From Deltaproteobacteria bacterium (lineage in GTDB: Bacteria; Desulfobacterota; Binatia; UBA9968), in the NCBI GenBank assembly GCA_009692615.1, contig SHYW01000013.1, positions 1 through 62,852 on the forward strand: a DNA stretch of 62,852 nt, written 5' to 3'. Made by a program: the position numbers and the translations under genes. Positions 25,033 to 34,355 of the stretch are shown here, piece after piece. Each line of letters begins with the position of its first letter. Within the stretch, counting starts at the first letter, position 1. The notes under the pieces are model-generated. The model was given only the letters and a program-made list of their open reading frames with translations. It made no database searches and was not told where the DNA came from.

Positions 25033-26166
25033 TTATTTTTTCGAAGCCGCCTGCGCGTCTTTAATCACTTTGGTCACCGCGCCCATATCCAGCCACTCCG
25101 GCCGGCCGGCGTAAATATATTTCACGCCTTTGTAGCGCCGCTGAGTCGGCGGAATCACGTCCATGGAAATATCTTCGCGCATCGACTGGCGCACGTCGTG
25201 CAGCTCGGCATAAACTTTCTGATAGGTGTCCTGGCCTTCGCGCGAAAGGAGCCAGTTGATCGCGACTTTGGTCGCGTTGGGATGGGGCGCATTTTTGAAT
25301 AACGTGATCCCGCCCTGGGACGGGCCGACAAAGGCGCCTTCTTTGAACTGGCCGGGATCGAAAACTTTCACCGGCAATCCTTGCTTGGCCGCATCTTCGA
25401 TGTCGGTGACGAAGAAGGATAACGGGAATTTACCGGCGCCGAGCCAGTCGTTCATCTGCCGCGCATCGCGCGAGTAGGTCAAATCCATCTCGCTGAAAAA
25501 CCGCCGCACAAACTCGGCGCCGAGATCGGGATGATTGAACAAGAAGCGCAGCGAGTGCGCCACGGTGCTGACCCGGTTGACATCGTAGACGACGATCTTG
25601 CCTTTCCACTTCAGGTCGAGAAAATCCCAGTAGGACTTGAACTCTTTGGGATTGACTAACTTGGTATTGTAGGCGTTCTCGCCACCGTGCACGTTACCCT
25701 GAAAGACAAAAATATATTTCGCTTCCGGATCGGCGTAATGATGCTTGCCGCTCCACCATTTCGACTCATCGACCACTTCCGGCAAAATCAGCTGCGGCCG
25801 GATCGGTTCGAGAATATTGGCTTTGAGAAATATTTGAATCGGCGTCACCACGCCGTTGATGAACAGATCGACGATATACTTGCCGGCGCGCCGCTCCAAC
25901 ATCACCGCCTGGCCATGCTCGCTGCCCTGGCGAATCGTATTTGAGGTAACTTTAATCTCCGGATAGCGCTTTTGAAAAATTTCGAAGATTTTCTCGTAGC
26001 CCTGACTGCCGTAAAAAGAAATCTCCCCTTCCTTCTTCGCCGCCGCCAGGGTCTTCTCCCATTCAACGTTCCAAGACTCTGCCGCTGCCGCAAAAGTTTT
26101 CGCCTGACCGATCATCGTCACGAACACGATCACGAGCCACGAAAACTCACGCCGTCTGCTATTCAT
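25033..26166 (-). CDS. Extracellular solute-binding protein, family 1 (iron-type)
   Basis: A 377-residue exported binding protein; MNSRRREFSWLVIVFVTMIG begins the signal region, ending near KTFA. Shared landmarks are WEKTLAAAKKEGEISFYGSQ, LERRAGKYIVDLFING, EFKSYWDFLDLKWKGKIVVYD and NAPHPNATKVAINWLLSREGQ. Its start lies 30 bases after the UbiD stop, so it is probably co-transcribed with UbiD and may bind the aromatic acid that enzyme decarboxylates (inference). Confidence 0.86.
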   Translation of the reverse strand: MNSRRREFSWLVIVFVTMIGQAKTFAAAAESWNVEWEKTLAAAKKEGEISFYGSQGYEKIFEIFQKRYPEIKVTSNTIRQGSEHGQAVMLERRAGKYIVDLFINGVVTPIQIFLKANILEPIRPQLILPEVVDESKWWSGKHHYADPEAKYIFVFQGNVHGGENAYNTKLVNPKEFKSYWDFLDLKWKGKIVVYDVNRVSTVAHSLRFLFNHPDLGAEFVRRFFSEMDLTYSRDARQMNDWLGAGKFPLSFFVTDIEDAAKQGLPVKVFDPGQFKEGAFVGPSQGGITLFKNAPHPNATKVAINWLLSREGQDTYQKVYAELHDVRQSMREDISMDVIPPTQRRYKGVKYIYAGRPEWLDMGAVTKVIKDAQAASKK

Positions 26167-26196
26167 CGCCCATCACTCCATTACTCCAAAACTCCA

Positions 26197-27633
26197 TCAA
26201 TCCAGTTTTAAAATGTCCTTCCACTTCGCCGCCGCCGCGCGCCGCGTCTCCTCGGGAAAGTAGCAGGTCTTGGCGTACTGATCTTTCCAATGATAGGGCT
26301 GGCAGGCGTTGATGATCGCGACGGAATTGGTGAAATTGCGCGCCGCCCGCGCATCGGGCGCGATCCGCGGGTCGAGCGGCGTGGACCAAGCTTCGGTGAT
26401 AATGTTGATCGCCGTCGCCGGATCGGAGCGCGTCGCCATTGCCCACATGACATCGTCGATGTTCGACGGATCGACATCGTCGTCGACAATGATCACGTAG
26501 CGGCGATGATAGCCGTAGGTCGAACCCAGCATCGCCATCGCCGCGCGCTTCACATGGCCGCCGTATTTCTGCTTGATGGAAATCGCGGTTATATAGCGCG
26601 TCTGATATTCCCACACACCCTGCACGTCGGTGACGCCGGCCTTTTCCAACGCCAGCCAAATGTTCGCCGCGCTCAAGGGCACCGACTTGCCGGAAATTCC
26701 CGGCGGCATGCCGAGGATGATCGGATCGTTGCGGTAAAAAACATTCTTCACTTTGACCACCGGCTCGTTGCGCGTGCCCGAAGCGTAGTAGCCGGTCCAC
26801 TCGCCAAACGGTCCTTCGGCGCGGCTGTCTTCCGCCGGCGGCACGATGAAACCTTCGACGGCTAATTCCGATTTCGCGGGAATCGGCAGACCGGTTTCCT
26901 TGCCGCGAATATATTTTACCGGCTCGCCGAACAGCCAACCGGCGATTTCCAACTCCGACACACCCCACGCTTCATACCAGCTCGCAACTTTGGCGAGAAT
27001 CGGATCTTGGCCGAAGCTGATCACCACCGGACAAGGCTTTCCCTGGGCCCAATATTTTTCCCGGATCAACCTTCCATGTTTGCCGGGTGAAATCCAAATA
27101 CCCAACGTATTTTTGTCGTGCACGCACACACGATAAGTCCCGACGTTGGTCCACTTGCCGTCGGGGTCTTCCATGATCACCATGCAGCCCGTGCCTATAT
27201 AGCGCCCACCGTCTTCCTCATGCCAACGCGGCGTCGGAAATTTAAGCAAGTCGACTTTGTCGCCGCTGTCGCAATTCTCCGTGATCGGCCCGCTGGAAAC
27301 TTCCACCGGTGTAATCGGCGTCTGCTTGCCGAGCCGCTCTTTCCAGGCGCGAATAATGTCGAGACCGGTCAATTGCGGATCGAGACCGAAAGCCAACGCG
27401 GTCGTCGCCGCCGAACAAACCGGATTGGTCACCACGCGAAAACCCTTCGGATAGCCTTTGATCTCGTCGAACAAAACGACTTTCGGATTGTTCGCCCGCG
27501 CCGCGACTTCAGTGATCGCGCCCAGCTCCAAATCCCAATCCGCGCCGTTGACACGGCGCAGCTCGCCGAGCTTGTCGACGGCAGCCAAGTATTCGCGCAG
27601 ATCTTTGTAAGTTAAAGAAGTTTCAGTTCCCAT
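26197..27633 (-). CDS. UbiD family decarboxylase (prFMN-dependent)
   Basis: A 478-residue UbiD-type enzyme, the usual family length. Prenylated-FMN enzymes of this family reversibly (de)carboxylate aromatic or alpha,beta-unsaturated acids in the cytoplasm. The expected catalytic set is visible: R168 in TYRVCVHDK and E273/E278 in EGPFGEWTGYY. DDDVDPSNIDDVMWAMATR near residue 390 is another family signature. No UbiX-type prenyltransferase is in the window, so the cofactor must be made elsewhere. Two SBPs precede and three follow on the same strand, suggesting an uptake and decarboxylation unit for aromatic acids (inference). Confidence 0.93.
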   Translation of the reverse strand: MGTETSLTYKDLREYLAAVDKLGELRRVNGADWDLELGAITEVAARANNPKVVLFDEIKGYPKGFRVVTNPVCSAATTALAFGLDPQLTGLDIIRAWKERLGKQTPITPVEVSSGPITENCDSGDKVDLLKFPTPRWHEEDGGRYIGTGCMVIMEDPDGKWTNVGTYRVCVHDKNTLGIWISPGKHGRLIREKYWAQGKPCPVVISFGQDPILAKVASWYEAWGVSELEIAGWLFGEPVKYIRGKETGLPIPAKSELAVEGFIVPPAEDSRAEGPFGEWTGYYASGTRNEPVVKVKNVFYRNDPIILGMPPGISGKSVPLSAANIWLALEKAGVTDVQGVWEYQTRYITAISIKQKYGGHVKRAAMAMLGSTYGYHRRYVIIVDDDVDPSNIDDVMWAMATRSDPATAINIITEAWSTPLDPRIAPDARAARNFTNSVAIINACQPYHWKDQYAKTCYFPEETRRAAAAKWKDILKLD

Positions 27634-27692
27634 ATTGGATTCCTCTATGTTGACCGCGCCCGAGCATTTCTAATTCTCCGTTGTCCATTCAA

Positions 27693-28811
27693 TTAATTTT
27701 TTCCCGCCGCTTTCAATGCTTCATTGACCACGTCGAGAACCGGTTTCATCTCGATCCATTCAGGTTTGCCGGTGTCGAGATATTTGATATCTGGAAGCCG
27801 CTTCTGTTCGAACGGCACTTCGTCCTTGGGAATATCGATGCGCAAAGAGTCCGCCGGGCTCTCCGCCTTGGCGGTTCTTTGCTGCACGGCAATCTGTCCT
27901 TTGCGCGACAGCAGCCAGTTGATAAAAACTTTCGCCGCGTTGGGATGCGGCGCGCGGTTGATCAACGCGACGGTGCCAAACTGCTGCACCAGTCCACCAC
28001 CTTCCTTGAACACCCGCGGACCGAAGGTGTCGACGGGCAAACCTTGTTGCTTCAGCACGTCAACATCGCAGAAAAAGCAGATGGCGTATTTTCCCGTGGC
28101 GAGCCAATCCGGTCCTTGGCGAAAATCACGGAACAACGTCACTTCCATCTCGCCAAACAGTTTGCGAATGAATGAGGAACCGAGATCCTGATGATAGTAG
28201 AAGAAGCGCGTGTTGCCCGCGCCCGGCCCGGCCTCGCGAATATCGCGCGCCTCGATCTTGCCCTTCCACTTGGGGTTGAGCAAATCCCAGTAGGATTTGA
28301 AATCCTTCGCGTCGACTTGCTTGGTGTTGTAGTTCACCGCGCCATAGGTCGCCGAGCCGACGTAGTTGAAAACATATTGTCCTTCCGAATCGGAATACTG
28401 ATGCTTCTTTTGATAACACTTCGATTGATCGGTGACTTCAGGAAGGATCAGCGCCGGCTTGATCGGATCGAGCGCTTTCGCGGCGTGAAATTGCTGGTAA
28501 TTGGGATTCGCTCCAGTGCTCGACACGTCAGCGATATATTTTCCCGCCCGCCGCTCGGCGAGCAGCCGCGGCCCGAGTTGATTGCCGCGGCCCGTCACCG
28601 CGACGACTTTAATCTCTGGAAATTCTTTCTCGAAGTCTTGAAGGATAGATTCATAGCCGCTGATGTAAACAACAATCTGCCCTTCCTTCTTCGCCGCGTC
28701 GAGAGTTTTCTCCCATTCCTGCTGCCAGGCAGGTTTCGGTTGCGCGGCAAGGGCGGCGTTAATGATAAATAAAAGACCAAGACACACGATCGGGAATAAT
28801 CTTCTGAACAT
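27693..28811 (-). CDS. Extracellular solute-binding protein, family 1 (second of a tandem pair)
   Basis: A 372-residue exported binding protein with signal MFRRLFPIVCLGLLFIINAA ending at LAA. It matches the upstream gene closely: WEKTLDAAKKEGQIVVYISG, GRGNQLGPRLLAERRAGKYI, DFKSYWDLLNPKWKGKI and NRAPHPNAAKVFINWLLSRKGQ. A CFFC motif lies in the inter-lobe region. The start at 28811 is chosen for the signal peptide; the longer frame to 28988 runs back through a repeat. UbiD lies 60 bases downstream. Confidence 0.87.
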   Translation of the reverse strand: MFRRLFPIVCLGLLFIINAALAAQPKPAWQQEWEKTLDAAKKEGQIVVYISGYESILQDFEKEFPEIKVVAVTGRGNQLGPRLLAERRAGKYIADVSSTGANPNYQQFHAAKALDPIKPALILPEVTDQSKCYQKKHQYSDSEGQYVFNYVGSATYGAVNYNTKQVDAKDFKSYWDLLNPKWKGKIEARDIREAGPGAGNTRFFYYHQDLGSSFIRKLFGEMEVTLFRDFRQGPDWLATGKYAICFFCDVDVLKQQGLPVDTFGPRVFKEGGGLVQQFGTVALINRAPHPNAAKVFINWLLSRKGQIAVQQRTAKAESPADSLRIDIPKDEVPFEQKRLPDIKYLDTGKPEWIEMKPVLDVVNEALKAAGKN

Positions 28812-28839
28812 ATGCTCCGACTTTTTCCCCTTACTGAAC

Positions 28840-28914
28840 GCCTTTGCGTCTTTGCGAGAAAACACTCCGTCCGAATCCGGATTTATCTCTCGCCAAGGCG
28901 CAAAGACGCCAAGG
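28840..28914. repeat. Palindromic repeat, CCTTTGCGTCTTTGCGAGA / TCTCGCCAAGGCGCAAAGACGCCAAGG
   Basis: The arms are nearly complementary, with a CCGTCCGAATCCGGAT centre. This is a second intergenic family, distinct from the CACCACGAAGG units; half-copies appear near 19590 and 43160. It separates the two paralogous SBP genes. Confidence 0.6.
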
Positions 28915-28921
28915 TTTCGGA

Positions 28922-30040
28922 CTAATTCTTCCCCGCCGCCTTGAGCGCTTCGTTCATGACGTCCAAGATCGGCTTCATCTCCTGCCACTCCGGCCGACTG
29001 GTGTCGAGGTACTTCACGCCTTCGAAGCGGCGTTGCAATATTGGCACGTCATCCTTCGGAATATCGATGCGTAGCGAATCGATGGGATTTTCCGTCGGCA
29101 ACATGATTCTCTGCAGCGTCGACTGGCCTTTGCGCGACAAGAGCCAATTGATGAAAACTCTCGCGGCGTTGGGATGAGGCGCGTGGTTGACCAAACCGAG
29201 AGTGCCAAACTGCGTGACCAAGCCGGCGCCTTCTTTGAACACGCCCGGTCCAAATGTATCCACCGGCAAGCCTTGCTGCTTGGAAATATCCGCCTCGCAA
29301 AAAAAACAGATCGCCGCCTTCCCCACGGCAAGCCAGTCGGTGCCTTGACGATAATCGCGGAACAGCGTCACGTCCATCTCGCCGTACAATCTCTTGATAA
29401 ATTGTGGCCCGACGTCAGGCAGATAGTAAAACAGGCGCGCATTGCCCGAGCCGGTGCCGGGCACGCGCACATCGCGCGAAATGATTTTTCCCTTCCATTT
29501 GGGTGCGAGCAGATCCCAGTAGGATTTGAAATCCTTCACGTTGATCAATTTCGAGTTGTAACTGATCGAGCCATAGGTCGCCGTGGCGACATAGTTGAAG
29601 ATGTGTTGATTTTCCGGATCGGAGTAATGATGCTTGCCTTGGTACCACTTCGAAGTGTCGGTTATCTCCGGCAGCAGCAGCGCGGGCTTGATCGGATCGA
29701 AAACCTTGGCGGGAAACAACTGCTGATAAGTCGTCACGCCGCCGGCGCTGACGATATCGGCAAGATATTTTTCGGCGCGCCGCTCGGCGAGTAATTTCTG
29801 GCCCACCTGCGCGCCGCGACCGGTGGTCGGAACAACTTTGATCTCCGGATACTCTTTTTGAAATTCAGCGAGTATCTCTTCATAGCCGCTGATGTAGACC
29901 GCGACTTGGCCTTCCTTTTTCGCCGCTTCGACAGTTTTTTTCCACTCCAGCTGCCAGGCAGGTTTGGCTTGCGCGGCATAGCTGCAATTGAACGCAATCA
30001 GCAGTATAAAACATAGAAACGGTAAAAATTGTTTCAGCAT
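28922..30040 (-). CDS. Extracellular solute-binding protein, family 1 (first of a tandem pair)
   Basis: A 372-residue exported binding protein, same length as its downstream paralogue. The signal MLKQFLPFLCFILLIAFNCS ends near YAAQA. WKKTVEAAKKEGQVAVYISG, GRGAQVGQKLLAERRAEKYL, DFKSYWDLLAPKWKGKI and NHAPHPNAARVFINWLLSRKGQ follow, with CFFC at the matching site. It heads the minus-strand series leading to UbiD. Confidence 0.87.
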   Translation of the reverse strand: MLKQFLPFLCFILLIAFNCSYAAQAKPAWQLEWKKTVEAAKKEGQVAVYISGYEEILAEFQKEYPEIKVVPTTGRGAQVGQKLLAERRAEKYLADIVSAGGVTTYQQLFPAKVFDPIKPALLLPEITDTSKWYQGKHHYSDPENQHIFNYVATATYGSISYNSKLINVKDFKSYWDLLAPKWKGKIISRDVRVPGTGSGNARLFYYLPDVGPQFIKRLYGEMDVTLFRDYRQGTDWLAVGKAAICFFCEADISKQQGLPVDTFGPGVFKEGAGLVTQFGTLGLVNHAPHPNAARVFINWLLSRKGQSTLQRIMLPTENPIDSLRIDIPKDDVPILQRRFEGVKYLDTSRPEWQEMKPILDVMNEALKAAGKN

Positions 30041-30084
30041 GATCTCCGGTTCCTGTTTTTTGACTTGGCGTCTTTGCTAGGAAT

Positions 30085-30132
30085 CCCCCTCCTTCATCCT
30101 CCCCTGCTCGCGGGGGAGGATGAAGGAGGGGG
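30085..30132. repeat. Perfect 20-bp inverted repeat
   Basis: CCCCCTCCTTCATCCTCCCC (30085-30104) is exactly complementary to GGGGAGGATGAAGGAGGGGG (30113-30132) around TGCTCGCG. No T-run follows, so it is a repeat element or very stable RNA hairpin rather than a typical terminator. It lies between HyuA and the SBP cluster. Confidence 0.7.
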
Positions 30133-30210
30133 TGATCCGGGTTGACATCGCGCAGCGATCAGCGCAAGCCGCATTCCACCATTGCCGAAATGACGAGTAG
30201 AAACCGAAGC

Positions 30211-32262
30211 CTACTTCGCCGCGCAGGAAATCGTAATCTCGCGCAGCGCGCCGATGGCGAACTTATCGCCGGGCCAAATGATCGTCGTCGAACCATACTC
30301 TTCGATCACCGCCGGACCCATCGCCGTAAATCCCGGTTCCAACGCGTCGCGGTGATAAATCTTCGCATCGAGCCAGCCGCCGGCGTTGCCGATGTAAATT
30401 TTTCTGGTTTGCGCGGTTTCCGCCGGCGTCGCCGTGCGCGGCAAGCGCGTGACATCGGGTTGCTTCAAGCGCGCGAAAGCAGATAAGTGCAGCGCCTGAA
30501 ACTCCGCCGGCGCTTTGGCATCCGCGTGGCCGTAGCGCCGCTTGTAGTCGCGCTCGAAGGCCGCGCGGATCGCGTCTTTGTCTTGCAAACCGGAAACCGG
30601 AACTTTGATGTTATGGCGCTGGCCGCGATAGCGCATCTCGGCGTGCCGCTCGAAAAACACATCGCCGGTGCCAAACTCGCTGGCGAGCGCCACAGCGGCA
30701 TCTTTTTCCAAGGTGGCGAAAGCCTCCGCCATGTTCGGCACAGATTTGTCGTCGAGAATGCCGACGAAGGTTTTTGAAGTGTCTATACGCGCGTCGGCGA
30801 GCAACATGCCAATCGCGGAAAAGTTTCCCGGCTCGGGCGGAATAACCACCGTTGGGATCGATAATTCATGGGCCAGCGCCGAAGAATGGAGCGGCCCGCC
30901 GCCGCCGTAGCTGAAAAGAATAAAGTCGCGCGGATCGAGGCCATGCTCGACGGACACTTTGCGGATCGCGCCGGCCATGATCACGGTGGCGATGGAAATA
31001 ATTCCATCGGCCATCTGCACCATGCCGCTCTCGCCGGCGTAGCCGAGCGGCGTGGCGATGCGCTCGGCAATCGCGCTTTGCGCCGCACTCACGTCGAGCG
31101 GCATCTCGCCGCCGAGAAAGTTCGCCGCGTTGAGACGACCGAGCACGAGATTGGCATCGGTAATCGTCGGTTCCAATCCGCCGCGGCCGTAGCACACCGG
31201 CCCCGGCGTCGAGCCGGCGCTTTGCGGTCCGACGTGCAAACGCTTTTGCGAATCGAGCCAAGCGATGGAACCGCCGCCCGAGCCTACTTCGACGATGTCG
31301 ATAACCGCCGATTTAATTGGGAAGCCTTTGACGTAGCCGTTGGCGTAGTAGAGCGAGTTGACCGAGAAGCGGCCGTTCTCCACCAGCGCGCATTTCGCCG
31401 TGGTGCCGCCCATGTCGAAGGCGACGACGTTTTTGAAGCCGAGTTTGTCGGCGTAGGCGCCGGCGCCGATGCAGCCGCCGATGGGGCCCGACTCAACCAA
31501 GCCGATCGGTTGACGGCAAGTGCGATCGGTCGATAGCAATCCGCCGTTGGAACCCATCATGAACAACGAGCCGCCAAAGCCTTGCTGTTTGAAATCATTG
31601 TCCAAGCGGCGAATGTACGTGCTCACCTGGGGCCCGACGTAAGCGTTGGCGGCGACTGTCGAACAGCGCTCGTACTCATACCACTCGCGGGTCAGGTCGG
31701 TGCTGAAAGTGACGTAGGTATCGGCCAACAACTCTTTTAATTTTTCCGCGGCGACTTCTTCGTGCGCCGGATTGATGTAAGAGTTCATGAAGAACACCGC
31801 CACCGACTCGACGCCGAGTTTCTTGATTTCGCCGGCGAGTTTTTCCAAGCCGGCGACATCCAGCGGTGTCACAACTTCGCCCTTGCTGCCCATGCGCTCG
31901 GCGATTTCTAAACGCAGCTCGCGCGGAATCAGCGGCTCATCGCGCTGATAGTGCAGATCGAAGGGATCGGGCCGGTTGCCGCGGGCGATTTCGAGAATAT
32001 CGCGAAAGCCTTTGCTCGTCACCAGCGCGGTCTTGGCGCCCTTGCGCTGGATCAAGGAATTGATCACCAGCGTCGTACCGTGATTGACGATCGACGCCTG
32101 CGCCGGTTTGAGTTGCGCTTTGTTAAAACAATCGAGAATGCCGTCGACTAAATTGTCATAGGTCGTTGGGCTCTTCGAATACAAAACTTTTTGCGTCTCG
32201 TGATCGAACGCGACTAAATCAGTGAAGGTGCCGCCGATATCGACGGCGATGGCGTAGGACAT
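30211..32262 (-). CDS. hyuA: Hydantoinase/oxoprolinase family protein, subunit A
   Basis: A 683-residue ATP-dependent subunit. The ATPase-fold motif DIGGTFTDLV is at residues 8-17, NHGTTLVINSLIQRKGAKTA follows, and AFDMGGTTAKCA and SYGGGGPLHS mark the second half. HyuA/HyuB pairs use ATP to open hydantoin or oxoproline rings; close relatives are acetophenone and acetone carboxylases and caprolactamase, so the substrate is open. Its start lies about 90 bases after HyuB across a palindromic repeat; both are on the minus strand and should act as a complex. Confidence 0.9.
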   Translation of the reverse strand: MSYAIAVDIGGTFTDLVAFDHETQKVLYSKSPTTYDNLVDGILDCFNKAQLKPAQASIVNHGTTLVINSLIQRKGAKTALVTSKGFRDILEIARGNRPDPFDLHYQRDEPLIPRELRLEIAERMGSKGEVVTPLDVAGLEKLAGEIKKLGVESVAVFFMNSYINPAHEEVAAEKLKELLADTYVTFSTDLTREWYEYERCSTVAANAYVGPQVSTYIRRLDNDFKQQGFGGSLFMMGSNGGLLSTDRTCRQPIGLVESGPIGGCIGAGAYADKLGFKNVVAFDMGGTTAKCALVENGRFSVNSLYYANGYVKGFPIKSAVIDIVEVGSGGGSIAWLDSQKRLHVGPQSAGSTPGPVCYGRGGLEPTITDANLVLGRLNAANFLGGEMPLDVSAAQSAIAERIATPLGYAGESGMVQMADGIISIATVIMAGAIRKVSVEHGLDPRDFILFSYGGGGPLHSSALAHELSIPTVVIPPEPGNFSAIGMLLADARIDTSKTFVGILDDKSVPNMAEAFATLEKDAAVALASEFGTGDVFFERHAEMRYRGQRHNIKVPVSGLQDKDAIRAAFERDYKRRYGHADAKAPAEFQALHLSAFARLKQPDVTRLPRTATPAETAQTRKIYIGNAGGWLDAKIYHRDALEPGFTAMGPAVIEEYGSTTIIWPGDKFAIGALREITISCAAK

Positions 32263-32280
32263 CTATAACTCCAAATCTAA

Positions 32281-32349
32281 GTTTTGAGTCTTTAGTTTCA
32301 AGTTTTGAGTTTCCGGCCACTAAAAACTAAACACTCAAAACTAAAAACT
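32281..32349. repeat. Inverted repeat GTTTTGAGTCTTTAGTTT between hyuB and hyuA
   Basis: GTTTTGAGTCTTTAGTTT (32281-32298) matches the complement of AAACTAAACACTCAAAAC (32324-32341) at 17 of 18 positions. The AT-rich stem lies in the only gap of the hyuBA pair and could affect hyuA translation. Confidence 0.6.
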
Positions 32350-32352
32350 ATC

Positions 32353-34116
32353 TTATCTCCGCGCATTGCCATCATTATCAATGACAACACCGTAATCGTC
32401 GCGCGCGCTGTCAGTTGAAACGAAGCCGCGAATCACATCGCGCTCGACTAATTCCACCGGCCGCAGCTGCGGATCGCCGTAGCCGCCGCCGCCGCCCGTC
32501 GACATGCGCACACGGTCGCCGGTAGTGAGTGGACGATTTTCGGTTTTGTAGAGCAGCTCCGGCTCCTGCGCGCCGTTTTTAAAAATCAGCACCTGGCCCG
32601 ACTTCGCCTGCTTGGCTCCTTGCACGCCCCAGGGCGGGCAGCCAATGCGGTCGAAGTTGGCCCACAGCTCGCAGGGCGCGAGCAGAACATATTGCTTTTC
32701 GAAGCCCAAACCGCCGCGCCACTTGCCGGCGCCGCCGGAATCTTGGCGCAGACGAAATTCCTCGACGCGAAACGGATACATCGACTCCTGAAGCTCGATG
32801 GGAATCAGCCGCGTGTCGCCATGGGCCATGGTGCGAAACGGGCCGGCGCCGTCGTGGGTCGCGCAGGCGCCCCAGCCGCCGTGGCCGCTGTCGTTGGCCT
32901 TGAACACCGCGCCGCTATCCTGCCGCTTGCCGGCGAAACTTAATGAAGAAAACGTCCCGAAGTGCGCCCCGGTAACTTGTTCGGGCAGCGCCGGCTCCAA
33001 AGCTTTGATGATGCAATCGATGACTGTGGGAAATGGAATACTGTAGAGTCCCATCGCCGCGGTGGCTTCGGCGCTGATTAATTTGCCTTCGGGCAAAATC
33101 ATTTTCACCGGCCGAAAGGTACCCTCGTTGGCCGGCTCGCCGGTGGCGATCAAATATTTGAACGCGACCCGCACGCAGGTACGCCCGCCGCCGTAGAAAC
33201 CGGAGTTGACGCAGCCTTTGACCTGCGGCGACATGTCGCTGAAATCGACGGTCAGTTCATCGCCGGCGACGATGACTTTGACACGAATGGGGATTTTCTC
33301 ATCGCGTACGCCGTCGTTGTCGAGAAACGCCTCGTGTTGATAAACCCCATCGGGGATGGCGCGGATCTTTTCCCGGGTCGCCGCTTCGCATTGATCGAGT
33401 ATCGCCGCCAACGTGCCGAGAAAAACTTTCGTGCCGTACTTGTCCGCCATCTGTTGCGTAAGATCGCGGCCGAGAAAACAGCCGCCGAGCTGCGCTTCGA
33501 TGTCGCCGAGAAGTTCTAACGGAAAACGCGTGTTGTTCTCGATAATGCGGTAAACTTCTTCCAGCGGCTCACCCTTGGACCAAAGTTTGATCGAACGGAG
33601 CTGCAAACCTTCCATGAAAATGTCGGTGGAAGAATAGGAAACCGAGCCGATCGCCGAACCGCCGATGTCGATCCAGTGGCAGTTGACAGCGAAAAAACCA
33701 ATCAGCTCATCGCCCTTGGCGCCGCCCAGCACCGGCGTGTACATGACGGTGTTGTTCAAATGCTGCCCTTGGATCGCCGCGTGGTTGCAGACGATGACAT
33801 CGCCCTTGTGCAGATTTTCCCGGCCGTAAACTTCCAAGCCGTCTTTCACCGCCGCGCCGACCGAGTCGGCGACAAACACCGGCATGCCGCCGGTGGACTG
33901 GGCCATCAATTCGCCGCTCGCGCTGACAAAACCGACGGCATAATCTTTGTACTCGTAAATATACGGGCTAAACGCCGTGCGCGTCATGTTGGCGTCGATT
34001 TGATCGCAGATCGAAATGATGCCGTGGCGGATCACTTCGAGGGTAATGGGGTCGACCGGCGGCCTGTTGGCCGCCTCATTTGTGGCACTGGAGTTCATAT
34101 CGATGTCATGGGTCAT
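32353..34116 (-). CDS. hyuB: Hydantoinase/oxoprolinase family protein, subunit B
   Basis: A 587-residue subunit of the HyuB family. VDPITLEVIRHGIISICDQI starts the conserved domain, followed by KGDVIVCNHAAIQGQHLNNT and, in the second half, ATAAMGLYSIPFPTVIDCII and GGWGACATHDGAGPF with the glycine-rich VRMSTGGGGGYGDP near the end. It pairs with HyuA downstream. The first ATG is used; a second, six codons in, is possible, and neither has a clear ribosome-binding site. In a region of SBPs it may process an imported cyclic amide or ketone (inference). Confidence 0.9.
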   Translation of the reverse strand: MTHDIDMNSSATNEAANRPPVDPITLEVIRHGIISICDQIDANMTRTAFSPYIYEYKDYAVGFVSASGELMAQSTGGMPVFVADSVGAAVKDGLEVYGRENLHKGDVIVCNHAAIQGQHLNNTVMYTPVLGGAKGDELIGFFAVNCHWIDIGGSAIGSVSYSSTDIFMEGLQLRSIKLWSKGEPLEEVYRIIENNTRFPLELLGDIEAQLGGCFLGRDLTQQMADKYGTKVFLGTLAAILDQCEAATREKIRAIPDGVYQHEAFLDNDGVRDEKIPIRVKVIVAGDELTVDFSDMSPQVKGCVNSGFYGGGRTCVRVAFKYLIATGEPANEGTFRPVKMILPEGKLISAEATAAMGLYSIPFPTVIDCIIKALEPALPEQVTGAHFGTFSSLSFAGKRQDSGAVFKANDSGHGGWGACATHDGAGPFRTMAHGDTRLIPIELQESMYPFRVEEFRLRQDSGGAGKWRGGLGFEKQYVLLAPCELWANFDRIGCPPWGVQGAKQAKSGQVLIFKNGAQEPELLYKTENRPLTTGDRVRMSTGGGGGYGDPQLRPVELVERDVIRGFVSTDSARDDYGVVIDNDGNARR

Positions 34117-34264
34117 CTAGCAATTCAGCGACTCTTTCAAGTAAGCAAAAAGTTGTCAAGCAAGCTATCCATTCGCCAATGAATTCTTTCGCGCTACAGC
34201 GGCCAAGAAAGATTTCTCGCCGCGCGAAATGACGGACTGCGAGCTGATCCCCTCCCAATCGTAG

Positions 34265-34283
34265 GGGCATATTGCATACGCCC
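34265..34283. repeat. Imperfect hairpin GGGCATAT-TGC-ATACGCCC
   Basis: A near copy of the hairpin at 9389-9407 with one mismatch, preceded by GTAG. It lies in the divergent gap between hyuB and the next SBP, just upstream of a promoter-like sequence. Confidence 0.45.
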
Positions 34284-34299
34284 TCCGGGTCACTCTTGG

Positions 34300-34329
34300 T
34301 TGACAGGTGGTAAGTCTGACAGGTATAGA
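34300..34329 (+). promoter_or_regulatory. Sigma70-type promoter for the SBP operon
   Basis: TTGACA at 34300-34305 and TATAGA at 34324-34329 are separated by 18 bases, close to the consensus. The ATG of the SBP at 34356 follows 26 bases later with GGGAG between. It would drive the broken SBP, its intact paralogue and perhaps the permease. Confidence 0.55.
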
Positions 34330-34355
34330 CCAGCAAGGTTTTAGCGGGAGCGAAA

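Noticed and set aside
26159-26968. 269-codon minus-strand frame within UbiD
   Set aside because: Alternative frame of UbiD with Arg/Gly-rich nonsense composition.
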